Positions 14,648 through 21,998 are shown, counted from the stretch's first letter. The stretch is 27,183 nt of DNA from JAZLGI01 sp045616225 (GCA_045616225.1 JAZLGI010000038.1:1-27183); one strand, 5' to 3'. The notes: generated from the letters alone by a model not told the origin. A program made the numbers and translations.

Positions 14648-15863
14648 ATGAAAAAAGTAATATTAATAGTTTATTCAGTCATACTTATTGCAGGTTTGTT
14701 TATTGGATGTGATACCGGTGCAGTAAGTGAAGTATTTAAACCAAATTCTTTTATCGTTTCGTTTGAAACTAACGGAGCTGCTGGTACAATTACAAGTCAG
14801 ACAGTTCTTTCAGGCGAAAAAGCTACAGAACCAACTGTTCCTTCCAAAAAAGGACACGTTTTTTGATAAATGGTATTCAGATGCTGCATTAACAAAAGAA
14901 TTTAATTTTAATACTGCAATTACAGAAAATATTACTCTTTATGCAAAGTGGGTTCCTGCAACATACAAGATTATATATAGGTGTTCTGATGATACGGAAT
15001 TAAGGAAAGAATATACAAGTGACTTACCAAAAACCCACACATACGGCATTGAAACAATACTGGTGTCGCCTACAGATATACTTGAATTTGATGGTTGGTA
15101 TTTGGATAAGGAATGTAAAGAAAAACTTCTGACAAGCCTAGATCCTAATCTTTATACATTTGATATTACGTTATATGCAGCAGGGGTTACGAATGGGTGT
15201 CTTGCCGCAGGTACTTTAATTACTATGGCAGACGGGACAAAGCAGAAAGTTGAAACATTAAAAATTGGAGATATGATTAGGACAGTTGACCATGAAACAG
15301 GGCTGGTTTCATCTGCTCCTATTGATTCCTTCTGGGCTATTGAGGGGTGTTATGGAAACTTTATACTTAACTTTGAAGGTGGAGTTTCTGTTTCTGTTGT
15401 TCAAGAGCATTGCTTCTTTGAAAAAGAAACAAACAGATATGAAACAATTACTTACAACAATGCAAATGAATACATTGGATATTCCTTCTATAATGCAGAT
15501 AAAGCTGAATGGTTAAAGTTACTTTCTGTTGAATTCCGTGAAGAACCGGTAACTGCTTATTATGTTTTCACAGCAAAACATTACAACCATTTAGCAGAAG
15601 GAATGCTTTCTCTTGACCCTCTTGATGATAAATCTTTGACTTATGTATTTGAATTTGGAGACAATTTAAAATTTGATGAGGCAAAGAAAAATGCAGATAT
15701 CCAAAAATATGGTTTAATGACTTATGAAGAAATGCCTTATGTTCCTCAGGACTATTTTGATGCCATTAACATGCAATATCTAAAGATAGCCTATGGAAAA
15801 GGACTTGCAGATAGACAGGAGATAGAAGAGCTAATTCATTATTACCTGTCTCAAGATTTATAA
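14648..15863 (+). pseudogene. Lipoprotein with InlB-type repeat and Hint (intein/hedgehog-like) domain, frameshifted
   Basis: The gene starts at ATG 14648 with a lipoprotein signal (hydrophobic helix then LFIGC). The first frame gives 72 residues and stops with TGA at 14864-14866. The next frame continues for 332 residues to 15863. An InlB-type repeat (FETNG, then TVPSKKGHVF joined to DKWYSD and ITLYAKW) spans the break, and dropping one T of T6 (14859-14864) restores it, giving about 404 residues. A second, weaker repeat ends GWYLDKECKEKLL. Then comes a Hint domain: catalytic-type Cys (codon 15198-15200) in NGCLAAGTLITMADGT, VETLKIGD, block-B-like QEHCFF with His at 15408-15410, and a terminal HYNHLAEGMLS. 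Hint domains can cut or splice proteins autocatalytically. The C-terminal 80 residues are unrecognised. As read, no full-length product is made without frameshifting. Confidence 0.75.
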
Positions 15864-15884
15864 AGTTGTTAAAAAATTTAATTT

Positions 15885-15913
15885 TTGGTATTTCCGTTTT
15901 TGGATTTCATAAT
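15885..15913 (+). promoter_or_regulatory. Possible sigma-70-type promoter of the 106-residue protein
   Basis: TTGGTA (15885-15890) and CATAAT (15908-15913) are spaced 17 bases apart, with the ribosome site GAGGGAG following at 15926. The AT-rich setting makes chance matches likely. Confidence 0.35.
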
Positions 15914-15934
15914 TAACTTATTAGAGAGGGAGTT

Positions 15935-16255
15935 ATGGAAGACACATTGTGGGACAAAATGGACTTATGCTGCAGCATCTTTGAAGAAAGAGCTCATGTT
16001 GAGAACTTTCAGCCTTTAATGGCAGAGTTTTTCCATGAGCAAGTCCTTTCTTATTTGTTTCAGAAAAATACTCAATTTCTTTCTGCTCCTGAAGTTGATA
16101 TGATTTGCGACCTAATAGAAGAAGGTTGGAAAGAACTTCAGGAGTTTATTAAAGAATCTCCTTTGGGAAAGATTGCCAATATACACACAATACTGGAATC
16201 TTTTCATATTGATTTTCCTATAGTAGAAAATGAACCTGTTTTAATTGGTTGCTGA
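15935..16255 (+). CDS. Hypothetical 106-residue acidic protein
   Basis: Not recognised. It is acidic and probably all-helical, with no signal peptide or membrane segment, so cytoplasmic. It contains paired cysteines (MDLCCSIF) and three Phe/Leu-rich helical stretches (FQPLMAEFFHEQVLSYLFQ, EVDMICDLIEEGWKELQEF, IANIHTILESFHIDF). GAGGGAG a few bases before ATG 15935 is a good ribosome site, and codon use resembles its neighbours, so it is likely a real gene. Its TGA stop is the first three bases of a terminator-like palindrome. It lies between the Hint lipoprotein and the sigma-factor gene but is separated from the latter by two hairpins. Confidence 0.72.
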   Translation: MEDTLWDKMDLCCSIFEERAHVENFQPLMAEFFHEQVLSYLFQKNTQFLSAPEVDMICDLIEEGWKELQEFIKESPLGKIANIHTILESFHIDFPIVENEPVLIGC

Positions 16256-16278
16256 GTCATAATGACTCAATTTTCTTT
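16253..16278 (+). terminator. Hairpin with T-rich tail overlapping the stop codon
   Basis: TGAGTCAT and ATGACTCA form a 17-base palindrome (16253-16269) whose first three bases are the stop codon; ATTTTCTTTG follows. The G+C content is modest, so it may be a weak terminator. Confidence 0.5.
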
Positions 16279-16291
16279 GTTTTATAAAACT

Positions 16292-16316
16292 AAGGGGTCA
16301 AAAAGACCCTTTTTTT
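16292..16316 (+). terminator. Rho-independent terminator upstream of the sigma-factor gene
   Basis: AAGGGGTC (16292-16299), a five-A loop and GACCCTTT pair over eight bases with one G-U pair, followed by a continuous T run to 16315. It shields the sigma-54 promoter from upstream transcription. Confidence 0.85.
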
Positions 16317-16392
16317 GTTTTTAAGAGTAAATATGTTTTGATTTTAGCCTTAAAAAGCCTCAAATTGCACTTGTTTTTTATCGATTTTGATT

Positions 16393-16410
16393 TTGGCATG
16401 GTTCTTGCTT
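16393..16410 (+). promoter_or_regulatory. Sigma-54 (RpoN) -24/-12 promoter
   Basis: TTGGCATG-GTTC-TTGCTT matches the consensus YTGGCACG-N4-TTGCWN except for T in place of C after TGGCA. GG (16395-16396) and GC (16407-16408) are separated by exactly ten bases, as RpoN requires. The predicted start near 16420 gives a 13-base leader carrying GGAGG (16421-16425) and then ATG 16433. No convincing sigma-70 promoter is seen in the gap. TTTTGATTTT occurs at 16336 and again at 16385 and might relate to regulator binding. Confidence 0.75.
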
Positions 16411-16432
16411 AATATTTTGTGGAGGATTTTCC

Positions 16433-17281
16433 ATGAAAAAAAATGATAATTATAATGAAGAATCTGCACTCGCAACATATTTTAAAGATATAAATGACAA
16501 TACAAGACTTCTGACAGATGAAGAAGAATACATTCTTGCAGTTAAAGCTAAAGAAGGTGATTTGTCTGCAAGAAATAAATTAATTGAATCTAATTTACGC
16601 TTTGTTGTTAAGATTGCAAAACAGTTCCAGGGAAGAGGAATTCCACTTGAAGACTTAATTCAGGAAGGATCTGTTGGACTCACAGTTGCAATAGACAAAT
16701 TTGAACCACAAAAAGGTTATAAATTCATAAGCTATGGTGTTTGGTGGGTAAGACAGACAATTCAAAAGGCTATTGCTGAAAAATCAAGAATGATTAGACT
16801 CCCAATGAACAGAAGTGCAGAACTTGCAAGAATTAACCAGGTAAAGCAGAGTCTTGAGAAGGAAGGGCTTGAAGTTACAGATGAAACAATTGCCCAACTT
16901 TGTGAACTTGACAGGGAAACAGTTAGAGATTTGATTCAGATTTCTTCTGAGATTTCTTCTTTGGATGCACCTATAGCTAATGAATCCGGTTCTGCTAATT
17001 TTGGAGAATTTCTTGAAAGCAATTTACCGTCACCTGAAGAAATTATTGTTGACAATTCTCTAAAAGAAGACGTACACAATGCCCTGAAATCCTTGGATGA
17101 GCGTGAAAGAGAAATAATTATGCTTAGATTTGGACTAAGCGGAAGAAAACCAATGAGCTTAAAAGAGATTGGAGATATGTTTGATTTGACAAAAGAAAGA
17201 ATCAGACAAATCGAGAAAAAAGCAATTGAAAAAATGCATGATGATAAAAACAACAAGCACTTGAAAGCTTACATTGCCTAA
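16433..17281 (+). CDS. Group-2 RpoD/RpoS-like sigma-70 family factor
   Basis: A 282-residue sigma factor lacking region 1.1, which separates it from the much longer housekeeping RpoD. Region 1.2 is about 10-50 (ATYFKDINDNTRLLTDEEE). Region 2 (about 54-125) has GRGIPLEDLIQEGSVGL and the -10 recognition helix KFISYGVWWVRQTI. Region 3 follows with RLPMNRSAEL. Region 4 has LDEREREIIMLRFGL and the -35 recognition helix LTKERIRQIEKKAIEKM. All core-binding and promoter-binding parts are intact. GGAGG stands seven bases before ATG 16433. With a sigma-54 promoter in front, it should be made only when RpoN and an activated partner are present, as rpoS is in Borrelia. Whether it is an RpoS orthologue cannot be settled from sequence alone. 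Confidence 0.93.
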   Translation: MKKNDNYNEESALATYFKDINDNTRLLTDEEEYILAVKAKEGDLSARNKLIESNLRFVVKIAKQFQGRGIPLEDLIQEGSVGLTVAIDKFEPQKGYKFISYGVWWVRQTIQKAIAEKSRMIRLPMNRSAELARINQVKQSLEKEGLEVTDETIAQLCELDRETVRDLIQISSEISSLDAPIANESGSANFGEFLESNLPSPEEIIVDNSLKEDVHNALKSLDEREREIIMLRFGLSGRKPMSLKEIGDMFDLTKERIRQIEKKAIEKMHDDKNNKHLKAYIA

Positions 17282-17293
17282 ATTGATTTAATA

Positions 17294-18478
17294 TCAAAAC
17301 AAAGTGAGGACTTTTCTGTTTAAAAGAAAGTCCTCAATATTTATATGGGTAATTCCATCATGTGATAAATCAAATCTGTCAAGTGAAATAACATATCTTG
17401 GAGATGCGTCCTTAATTGGAGAAAAGGAAGAAAATATTTCTGCAATTTCCTTTGCATCTGTTAATCTTGAAACAACCTGAATAAAACATTTTTTATTGCC
17501 TTCAAAAACTACAAAATCTATTTCACTTTTATATGTTTTGCCTGTATATACTTGATATCCACGGAACATCAATTCATTAAAAACCAAATTTTTAAGTGTA
17601 CAAGTTTCACCTGAATTGAGATATTTTGATTTTTGGACTTTAAAAGCAATGTCAGTTGCATATAATTTTTCTTTAGAGATAAGAACAGCTTTTTTGCTTA
17701 TATCATAACGTTTTACGCTTGTTACAAGAAAAGCCTTCTCTGCCTTTTCAAGATAATTATAGATGCTTTTTCTTTCTGATATTCTTCTGTCACTGGTTTT
17801 ATTTATATTACTGAAATCTCTAATAAAAGAAGCCTTAAACTCTTTACCGCTGTTGCCAAGTAAAAGGCTTGTAATAGTATTGAATTTATACTCTTCTTGA
17901 GGATTTTCCCTTTTGAAAACATGTTTTTTTGTCAAACTATAGTATTTGTTTTCAAAAAAGTTGGGTAAAAGTTTTTCATCAGTGATTTCAAATCTCTGGG
18001 GAAAACCGCCCCAAGCTTTATAATCATTGAAGAATTCAGAAGATGTTTTTTTTCCGTTTAATGTAAGTAATTCAATAGATTCGCGGTAAGACAGGGGAAG
18101 AACAGTAAATGAAACAATATCTTTTTGATTTAAGTTATATTCATAACTTGTGCATAAAAAAACAGAACATAGATACTTTTGCCGTAATAAATTAACTATT
18201 TCTATTGCCTTGCTGTTAAAACCAAATTCGTCAAGGAATATATAATTCATTCCTGTTTCTTGTAATAAAGAAAATAAATTGTCTTGTAAATCTTTATTTG
18301 TTTCCAAATCTAAATAAATAATATGTGAAGAGTCTGTAGTCTGACCTATTTCATAAATTATCTGTTTTAACAAAGTGGTCTTTCCGCAATTCCTTATGCC
18401 TTTGATGTGTTTAATTTCTTCTGTTGAATAATGCCCTCTGAGTCTTGAAAGATAATCTTCCCTAATAAGTTTATTCAT
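17294..18478 (-). CDS. AAA_14/DUF4143 family ATPase
   Basis: A 394-residue protein of the widespread 'ATP-binding protein, DUF4143' family. Walker A is GIRNCGKTTLLKQII near residue 27 and Walker B is NYIFLDEFGF. The linker motif FTVLPLSYRE and the AWGGFPQRFE segment are typical. The C-terminal DUF4143 part has TLKNLVFNELMFRGYQVYTG, then SEIDFVV and FIQVVSRL, a nuclease-like fold with Gln-Val in place of the usual catalytic Glu-x-Lys. Members are common accessory genes with unsettled function, often suspected to be toxin or defence related. It converges on the sigma-factor gene (12 bases apart) and is divergent from ppdK. No Shine-Dalgarno sequence precedes its ATG, and a -10 element lies six bases before it. 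Confidence 0.87.
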   Translation of the reverse strand: MNKLIREDYLSRLRGHYSTEEIKHIKGIRNCGKTTLLKQIIYEIGQTTDSSHIIYLDLETNKDLQDNLFSLLQETGMNYIFLDEFGFNSKAIEIVNLLRQKYLCSVFLCTSYEYNLNQKDIVSFTVLPLSYRESIELLTLNGKKTSSEFFNDYKAWGGFPQRFEITDEKLLPNFFENKYYSLTKKHVFKRENPQEEYKFNTITSLLLGNSGKEFKASFIRDFSNINKTSDRRISERKSIYNYLEKAEKAFLVTSVKRYDISKKAVLISKEKLYATDIAFKVQKSKYLNSGETCTLKNLVFNELMFRGYQVYTGKTYKSEIDFVVFEGNKKCFIQVVSRLTDAKEIAEIFSSFSPIKDASPRYVISLDRFDLSHDGITHINIEDFLLNRKVLTLF

Positions 18479-18484
18479 GTTTTT

Positions 18485-18512
18485 ATTTTACAAAAAGTTC
18501 AAAAAATTTCAA
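18485..18512 (-). promoter_or_regulatory. Promoter of the DUF4143 ATPase, predicted leaderless
   Basis: On the minus strand TTGAAA (18512-18507) and TAAAAT (18490-18485) are separated by 16 bases. Six bases follow before ATG at 18478, the same distance as for the acyltransferase gene, placing the start of transcription at the ATG. Confidence 0.5.
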
Positions 18513-18557
18513 GTTTGTGTAAGAAGTTATAAAAATGACCAAAAAGACTTTAAAAAG

Positions 18558-18571
18558 TTGCAAAAGTGCAA
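18558..18571 (+). repeat. Short inverted repeat upstream of ppdK
   Basis: TTGCA-AAAG-TGCAA lies in the 180-base divergent gap between the DUF4143 gene and ppdK. It could be a regulator site for either gene; being short and AT-rich, it may be chance. Confidence 0.25.
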
Positions 18572-18590
18572 TTGTTTTTGTTAAAAGAAA

Positions 18591-18619
18591 TTGTTTTATT
18601 CGGTCTTAGTGAATATGGT
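18591..18619 (+). promoter_or_regulatory. Weak candidate promoter of ppdK
   Basis: TTGTTT (18591-18596) and TATGGT (18614-18619) are 17 bases apart. Each matches four of six consensus bases, so this is tentative. AGGAG at 18648-18652 provides a good ribosome site before ATG 18659. Confidence 0.25.
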
Positions 18620-18658
18620 TAAAAAGGAATTTTTGAAATTTATTTAGTAGGAGATATT

Positions 18659-21355
18659 ATGGATAAAAAAGTAACCAAATGGGTTTATTTCTTTGGTAAC
18701 GGTGTTGCTGAAGGAACAGCAAGCATGAAGAACCTCCTTGGTGGAAAAGGTGCAAACCTTGCAGAGATGACTTCTATTGGTCTTCCTGTACCGGCTGGTT
18801 TCACAATTAGTACAGAAGCTTGTGATTACTTCTCAAAGCATGATGGTCAGTATCCTGACGGAATGAAAGAAGAAGTACTTCTCAACCTTAAACAGCTTGA
18901 GAAAACAATGAATGCAAAGCTTGGTGATAAAGAGCAGCCACTTCTTGTTTCTGTAAGATCAGGTGCTGCACAGTCAATGCCTGGTATGATGGACACAGTT
19001 CTTAATCTTGGTCTTAACCCTGATACAGTTGAAGCAATTGCAAAAAAGACAAATAACGAGCGTTTTGCATGGGACAGCTACAGACGTTTCATTCAGATGT
19101 TCGGTGATGTTGTAATGGGCGTTCCTCATGCAAAATTTGAAGAAGCAATTCAGGACGTTAAAGATGAAGAAGAACTTACTTGGGACTATGAGCTTACAAC
19201 AGAAAACCTTAAGAACCTTGTTAAGAGATATAAGAGAATTTACAAGAGACACACAGGAGAAGATTTCCCTGTAGATCCTTATGATCAGCTCTTTAAGGCA
19301 ATTAACGCAGTATTTGGTTCATGGAACAACGAAAGAGCAATTAAGTATCGTCAGATGAATGATATCAGAGGCCTTCTTGGTACAGCTGTTAATGTTCAGT
19401 CAATGGTCTTTGGTAATATGGGACCTACATCAGGAACCGGTGTTGCTTTTACACGTGACCCTTCCACAGGTGATAACCACTTCTACGGTGAGTATCTCAT
19501 GAATGCACAGGGCGAAGACGTTGTTGCAGGTATCAGAACTCCACAGAGTATTGAAACACTTTGCAAAGTAAACCCGGAAGTTTACAAGCAGCTTTGTTCC
19601 ATAAGAGAAACACTTGAGAAACATTATCATGATATGCAGGATATGGAGTTTACAATCCAGGAAGGAAAGCTCTATATGCTTCAGACAAGAAACGGAAAGA
19701 GAACAATCTTCTCATGGCTCCGTTCTCAAGTAGAAATGGTAGAAGAAGGACTTATTGATAAGAAAACAGCTGTTTCTCGTGTTCCTGCTGCTGAATTCAA
19801 CAAACTCTTTGCTCCTATTCTTGACCAGTCAGAAATTAAAAAGAGTGGTATTAAGCCTGTAACAAACGGTCTTAATGCATCTCCTGGAGGAGCTTGCGGT
19901 CAGGTTTACTTTACTGCAGAAGATGCAGAAGAGCAGGCTGCACTTGGAAAAGATGTTATTCTTGTAAGAACAGAAACTTCTCCTGAAGACATTGGCGGTA
20001 TGGCAGTATCAAAGGGTGTTGTAACTTGCCGTGGCGGTATGACAAGCCATGCAGCAGTTGTTGCAAGAGGTATGGGATGTCCATGTGTTTCCGGCGCAGG
20101 TGAAATTATCGTTAACTTTGCCAAAAAGTGTTTTGAAGTAAACGGAACAGTCGTAAATGAAGGTGATTACATTTCAATTGACGGTTTCTCAGGAGCAATT
20201 TATGCATCAAAGATAGAAGTCAAACCTTCTGAAATTGTTCAGGTTCTTGACGGCTCAATGAAGAAAGAAGATTCTGCACTATATCAGTACTATGAAAAGT
20301 TCATGAGCTTTGTTGATGAAATCAAGACTATGGGAGTCAGAACAAATGCAGATACTCCTGCAGATACAAGAAGAGCTGTTCTTCTTGGAGCAGAAGGAAT
20401 TGGTCTTTGCAGAACAGAGCATATGTTCTTTGGCGGTACAAGAATTATTTCTATGAGAAAGATGATTCTTGCAAATAACACCATTGAAAGAGAAAAAGCT
20501 CTTGCAGAGATTCTTCCAATGCAGAGAGAAGACTTTGAAGCTATGTTTACAGAGCTTAACGGGCTTCCGGCAAACATAAGACTTCTTGATCCTCCTCTTC
20601 ATGAATTCCTTCCTAATGACAGCACAACAAGACACGAAATGTCTCTTAAACTTGGTGTAAGTGTTGATGACATTGCCAAAAAGTGTTCTGCACTTCATGA
20701 GTTTAACCCAATGCTTGGTTTCAGAGGTTGCCGTCTTGCCATTATTTATCCTGAAATTCTCAGAATGCAGGTAAGAGCAATCATTGAAGCTGCAATTAAC
20801 GTACAGAAGAAGGGCATTAAAGTATTCCCTGAAATTATGATTCCGCTTGTAGGAAATTACAAAGAATTCAATTTCTGTAAGGAACACGCAGAAGAAGTAA
20901 TCAAGTCTATCTTTGAGGAGCAGCAGGCAACAGTACCTTATGAAATTGGTACAATGATTGAGGTTCCTAGAGCAGCTCTTACTGCAGATGAAATTGCACA
21001 GACTGCTGAGTTCTTCTCATTTGGTACTAACGACCTCACTCAGATGACTTGTGGTTTCTCAAGAGATGATGCTGGTTCATTCCTTGGTCATTATGTAAAT
21101 GATACAGATAAGGCTTTCTATGAATATGACCCATTTGCAACAATTGATGTAGATGGTGTAGGTAAGATTCTCTCCATGGCAGCAAAGCTTGGAAGAAGTG
21201 TAAAACCAAATATTAGACTGGGTATCTGCGGAGAACATGGAGGAGATCCTAAGACAATTGCTTTCTGCCAGAAAGTTGGTCTTAACTATGTTTCCTGCTC
21301 ACCGTTCAGAGTTCCAATTGCACGTCTTGCAGCAGCACAAGCAGCTATTCAGTAA
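18659..21355 (+). CDS. ppdK: Pyruvate, phosphate dikinase
   Basis: An 898-residue enzyme of the full PPDK length. It interconverts pyruvate, ATP and Pi with PEP, AMP and PPi; in anaerobes it often works with PPi-dependent glycolysis. The N-terminal nucleotide-binding domain begins GGKGANLAEMTSIGLPVP and includes SVRSGAAQSMPGMMDTVLN. The swivelling phosphohistidine domain has GGMTSHAAVVARGMG with H464. The C-terminal PEP/pyruvate barrel has GFRGCRLAI, FFSFGTNDLTQMT and the catalytic-type Cys C857 in LGICGEHGGDP. Codon choice is more regular than in neighbouring genes (many CTT and GAA codons), as in highly expressed genes. It is monocistronic, with a strong hairpin after it. Confidence 0.97.
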   Translation: MDKKVTKWVYFFGNGVAEGTASMKNLLGGKGANLAEMTSIGLPVPAGFTISTEACDYFSKHDGQYPDGMKEEVLLNLKQLEKTMNAKLGDKEQPLLVSVRSGAAQSMPGMMDTVLNLGLNPDTVEAIAKKTNNERFAWDSYRRFIQMFGDVVMGVPHAKFEEAIQDVKDEEELTWDYELTTENLKNLVKRYKRIYKRHTGEDFPVDPYDQLFKAINAVFGSWNNERAIKYRQMNDIRGLLGTAVNVQSMVFGNMGPTSGTGVAFTRDPSTGDNHFYGEYLMNAQGEDVVAGIRTPQSIETLCKVNPEVYKQLCSIRETLEKHYHDMQDMEFTIQEGKLYMLQTRNGKRTIFSWLRSQVEMVEEGLIDKKTAVSRVPAAEFNKLFAPILDQSEIKKSGIKPVTNGLNASPGGACGQVYFTAEDAEEQAALGKDVILVRTETSPEDIGGMAVSKGVVTCRGGMTSHAAVVARGMGCPCVSGAGEIIVNFAKKCFEVNGTVVNEGDYISIDGFSGAIYASKIEVKPSEIVQVLDGSMKKEDSALYQYYEKFMSFVDEIKTMGVRTNADTPADTRRAVLLGAEGIGLCRTEHMFFGGTRIISMRKMILANNTIEREKALAEILPMQREDFEAMFTELNGLPANIRLLDPPLHEFLPNDSTTRHEMSLKLGVSVDDIAKKCSALHEFNPMLGFRGCRLAIIYPEILRMQVRAIIEAAINVQKKGIKVFPEIMIPLVGNYKEFNFCKEHAEEVIKSIFEEQQATVPYEIGTMIEVPRAALTADEIAQTAEFFSFGTNDLTQMTCGFSRDDAGSFLGHYVNDTDKAFYEYDPFATIDVDGVGKILSMAAKLGRSVKPNIRLGICGEHGGDPKTIAFCQKVGLNYVSCSPFRVPIARLAAAQAAIQ

Positions 21356-21382
21356 TTCAATTAACTAAAAGTTAAAACTTAG

Positions 21383-21424
21383 GGGCTGTAACAAAGTCAT
21401 TTAGACTTGGTTGCAGCCCTTTAC
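21383..21424 (+). terminator. Hairpin terminator of ppdK
   Basis: GGGCTGTAACAAAGTC (21383-21398) pairs with GACTTGGTTGCAGCCC (21404-21419) over 16 positions, with one G-U pair and one mismatch and a 5-base loop. A short T-rich tail (TTTACTTATTT) follows. Confidence 0.75.
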
Positions 21425-21440
21425 TTATTTGAGAATGATG

Positions 21441-21495
21441 GGACTGAAATTTTTAAGTCCAAAATGGCATTTTCTGATTTTGGACTGAAATTTTT
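21441..21495 (+). repeat. Dispersed copy of the 41-bp palindromic repeat, inverted
   Basis: Read on the minus strand this is one full unit plus a junction of the 6457-6661 array. The first 20 bases, GGACTGAAATTTTTAAGTCC, are the junction palindrome. The reverse complement of 21441-21463 is identical over 23 bases to 6481-6503, and CCAAAATCAGAAAATG matches unit 1 exactly. It sits in the gap between the ppdK terminator and the export operon, so the repeat is a mobile or dispersed intergenic element. Confidence 0.85.
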
Positions 21496-21532
21496 CTCTC
21501 TATCCTATCTACCACAAACTTGCCAATAGGGT

Positions 21533-21575
21533 TTATTGCAAATAACTTCGTTTAACATCATAATTATTGCAAATA
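21533..21575 (+). promoter_or_regulatory. Two 12-bp direct repeats 31 bp apart, candidate operators of the export operon
   Basis: TTATTGCAAATA is present exactly at 21533-21544 and 21564-21575. The 31-base spacing is close to three helical turns, so both copies face the same side. One covers the likely -35, the other the likely start site. Confidence 0.45.
21537..21564 (+). promoter_or_regulatory. Likely promoter of the NHLM-type export operon
   Basis: TTGCAA (21537-21542) and CATAAT (21559-21564) are spaced 16 bases apart, with a predicted start near 21571. AGAGGA at 21583-21588 is the ribosome site before ATG 21595. Confidence 0.45.
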
Positions 21576-21594
21576 TATTGCAGAGGACATTTAA

Positions 21595-21990
21595 ATGGAT
21601 AATTCAAATCTTTACAGAGAAAAAAGTTTAAAGCAGATACAATCACCTGATAATCTTAAAGAGTACATCAAGGTAATAAACCCAAGTTTATGGATTATTT
21701 TCATTGCAATCTTCTTACTGCTTGCAGGTGCTTTTGTCTGGGGAACAATGGGAAAAATAGAAGATAAAGTTTCTGTTTCAGCAATAATCAAAAACGGAGA
21801 AGTCCTCTGTGATTATAATGAAAGTGTAAAAGAAGACATGAAGGCTGTAATTAACGGCATAAACGGAACTGTAAACTCTGTTTCTCCAAACGCAATAAAA
21901 ATCTCACTTGAAGAGAAATTATCAGACGGTGTTTACATGGGGTATATTGTCCTGGGTGAAATTTCTCCTATTTCATTTGTTTTTAATTGA
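21595..21990 (+). CDS. Short NHLM-type secretion (membrane-fusion) protein
   Basis: A 131-residue protein with a cytoplasmic N-terminus (EKSLKQIQSPDNLKEYIKV), one membrane helix at about 33-52 (LWIIFIAIFLLLAGAFVWG) and a small periplasmic part rich in beta-strand. The SLKQIQSPDNLKEYIKV-NPS-W pattern is typical of the HlyD-like protein of NHLM (nitrile hydratase leader microcin) export systems. It is about half the length of usual members: the long coiled-coil and most of the barrel-sandwich are missing, although the frame is clean and the stop is followed properly by the next gene. It probably couples the two ABC transporters in the inner membrane. It starts the three-gene operon. Confidence 0.72.
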   Translation: MDNSNLYREKSLKQIQSPDNLKEYIKVINPSLWIIFIAIFLLLAGAFVWGTMGKIEDKVSVSAIIKNGEVLCDYNESVKEDMKAVINGINGTVNSVSPNAIKISLEEKLSDGVYMGYIVLGEISPISFVFN

Positions 21991-21998
21991 GGCAGCAA

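Noticed and set aside
17283..17297. TTGAT/ATCAA hairpin between the sigma gene and the DUF4143 gene as a two-way terminator
   Set aside because: The stem is only five AT-rich pairs without a proper T run.
20279..20887. A 202-codon antisense frame inside ppdK
   Set aside because: It lies wholly within a well-conserved coding region, has no ribosome site, and its Cys/Ser/Lys-rich composition is what the reverse of this codon usage gives.
21436..21489. A 17-codon frame in front of the export operon as the missing precursor peptide
   Set aside because: It is formed by the dispersed palindromic repeat, has no double-Gly leader and no good ribosome site.
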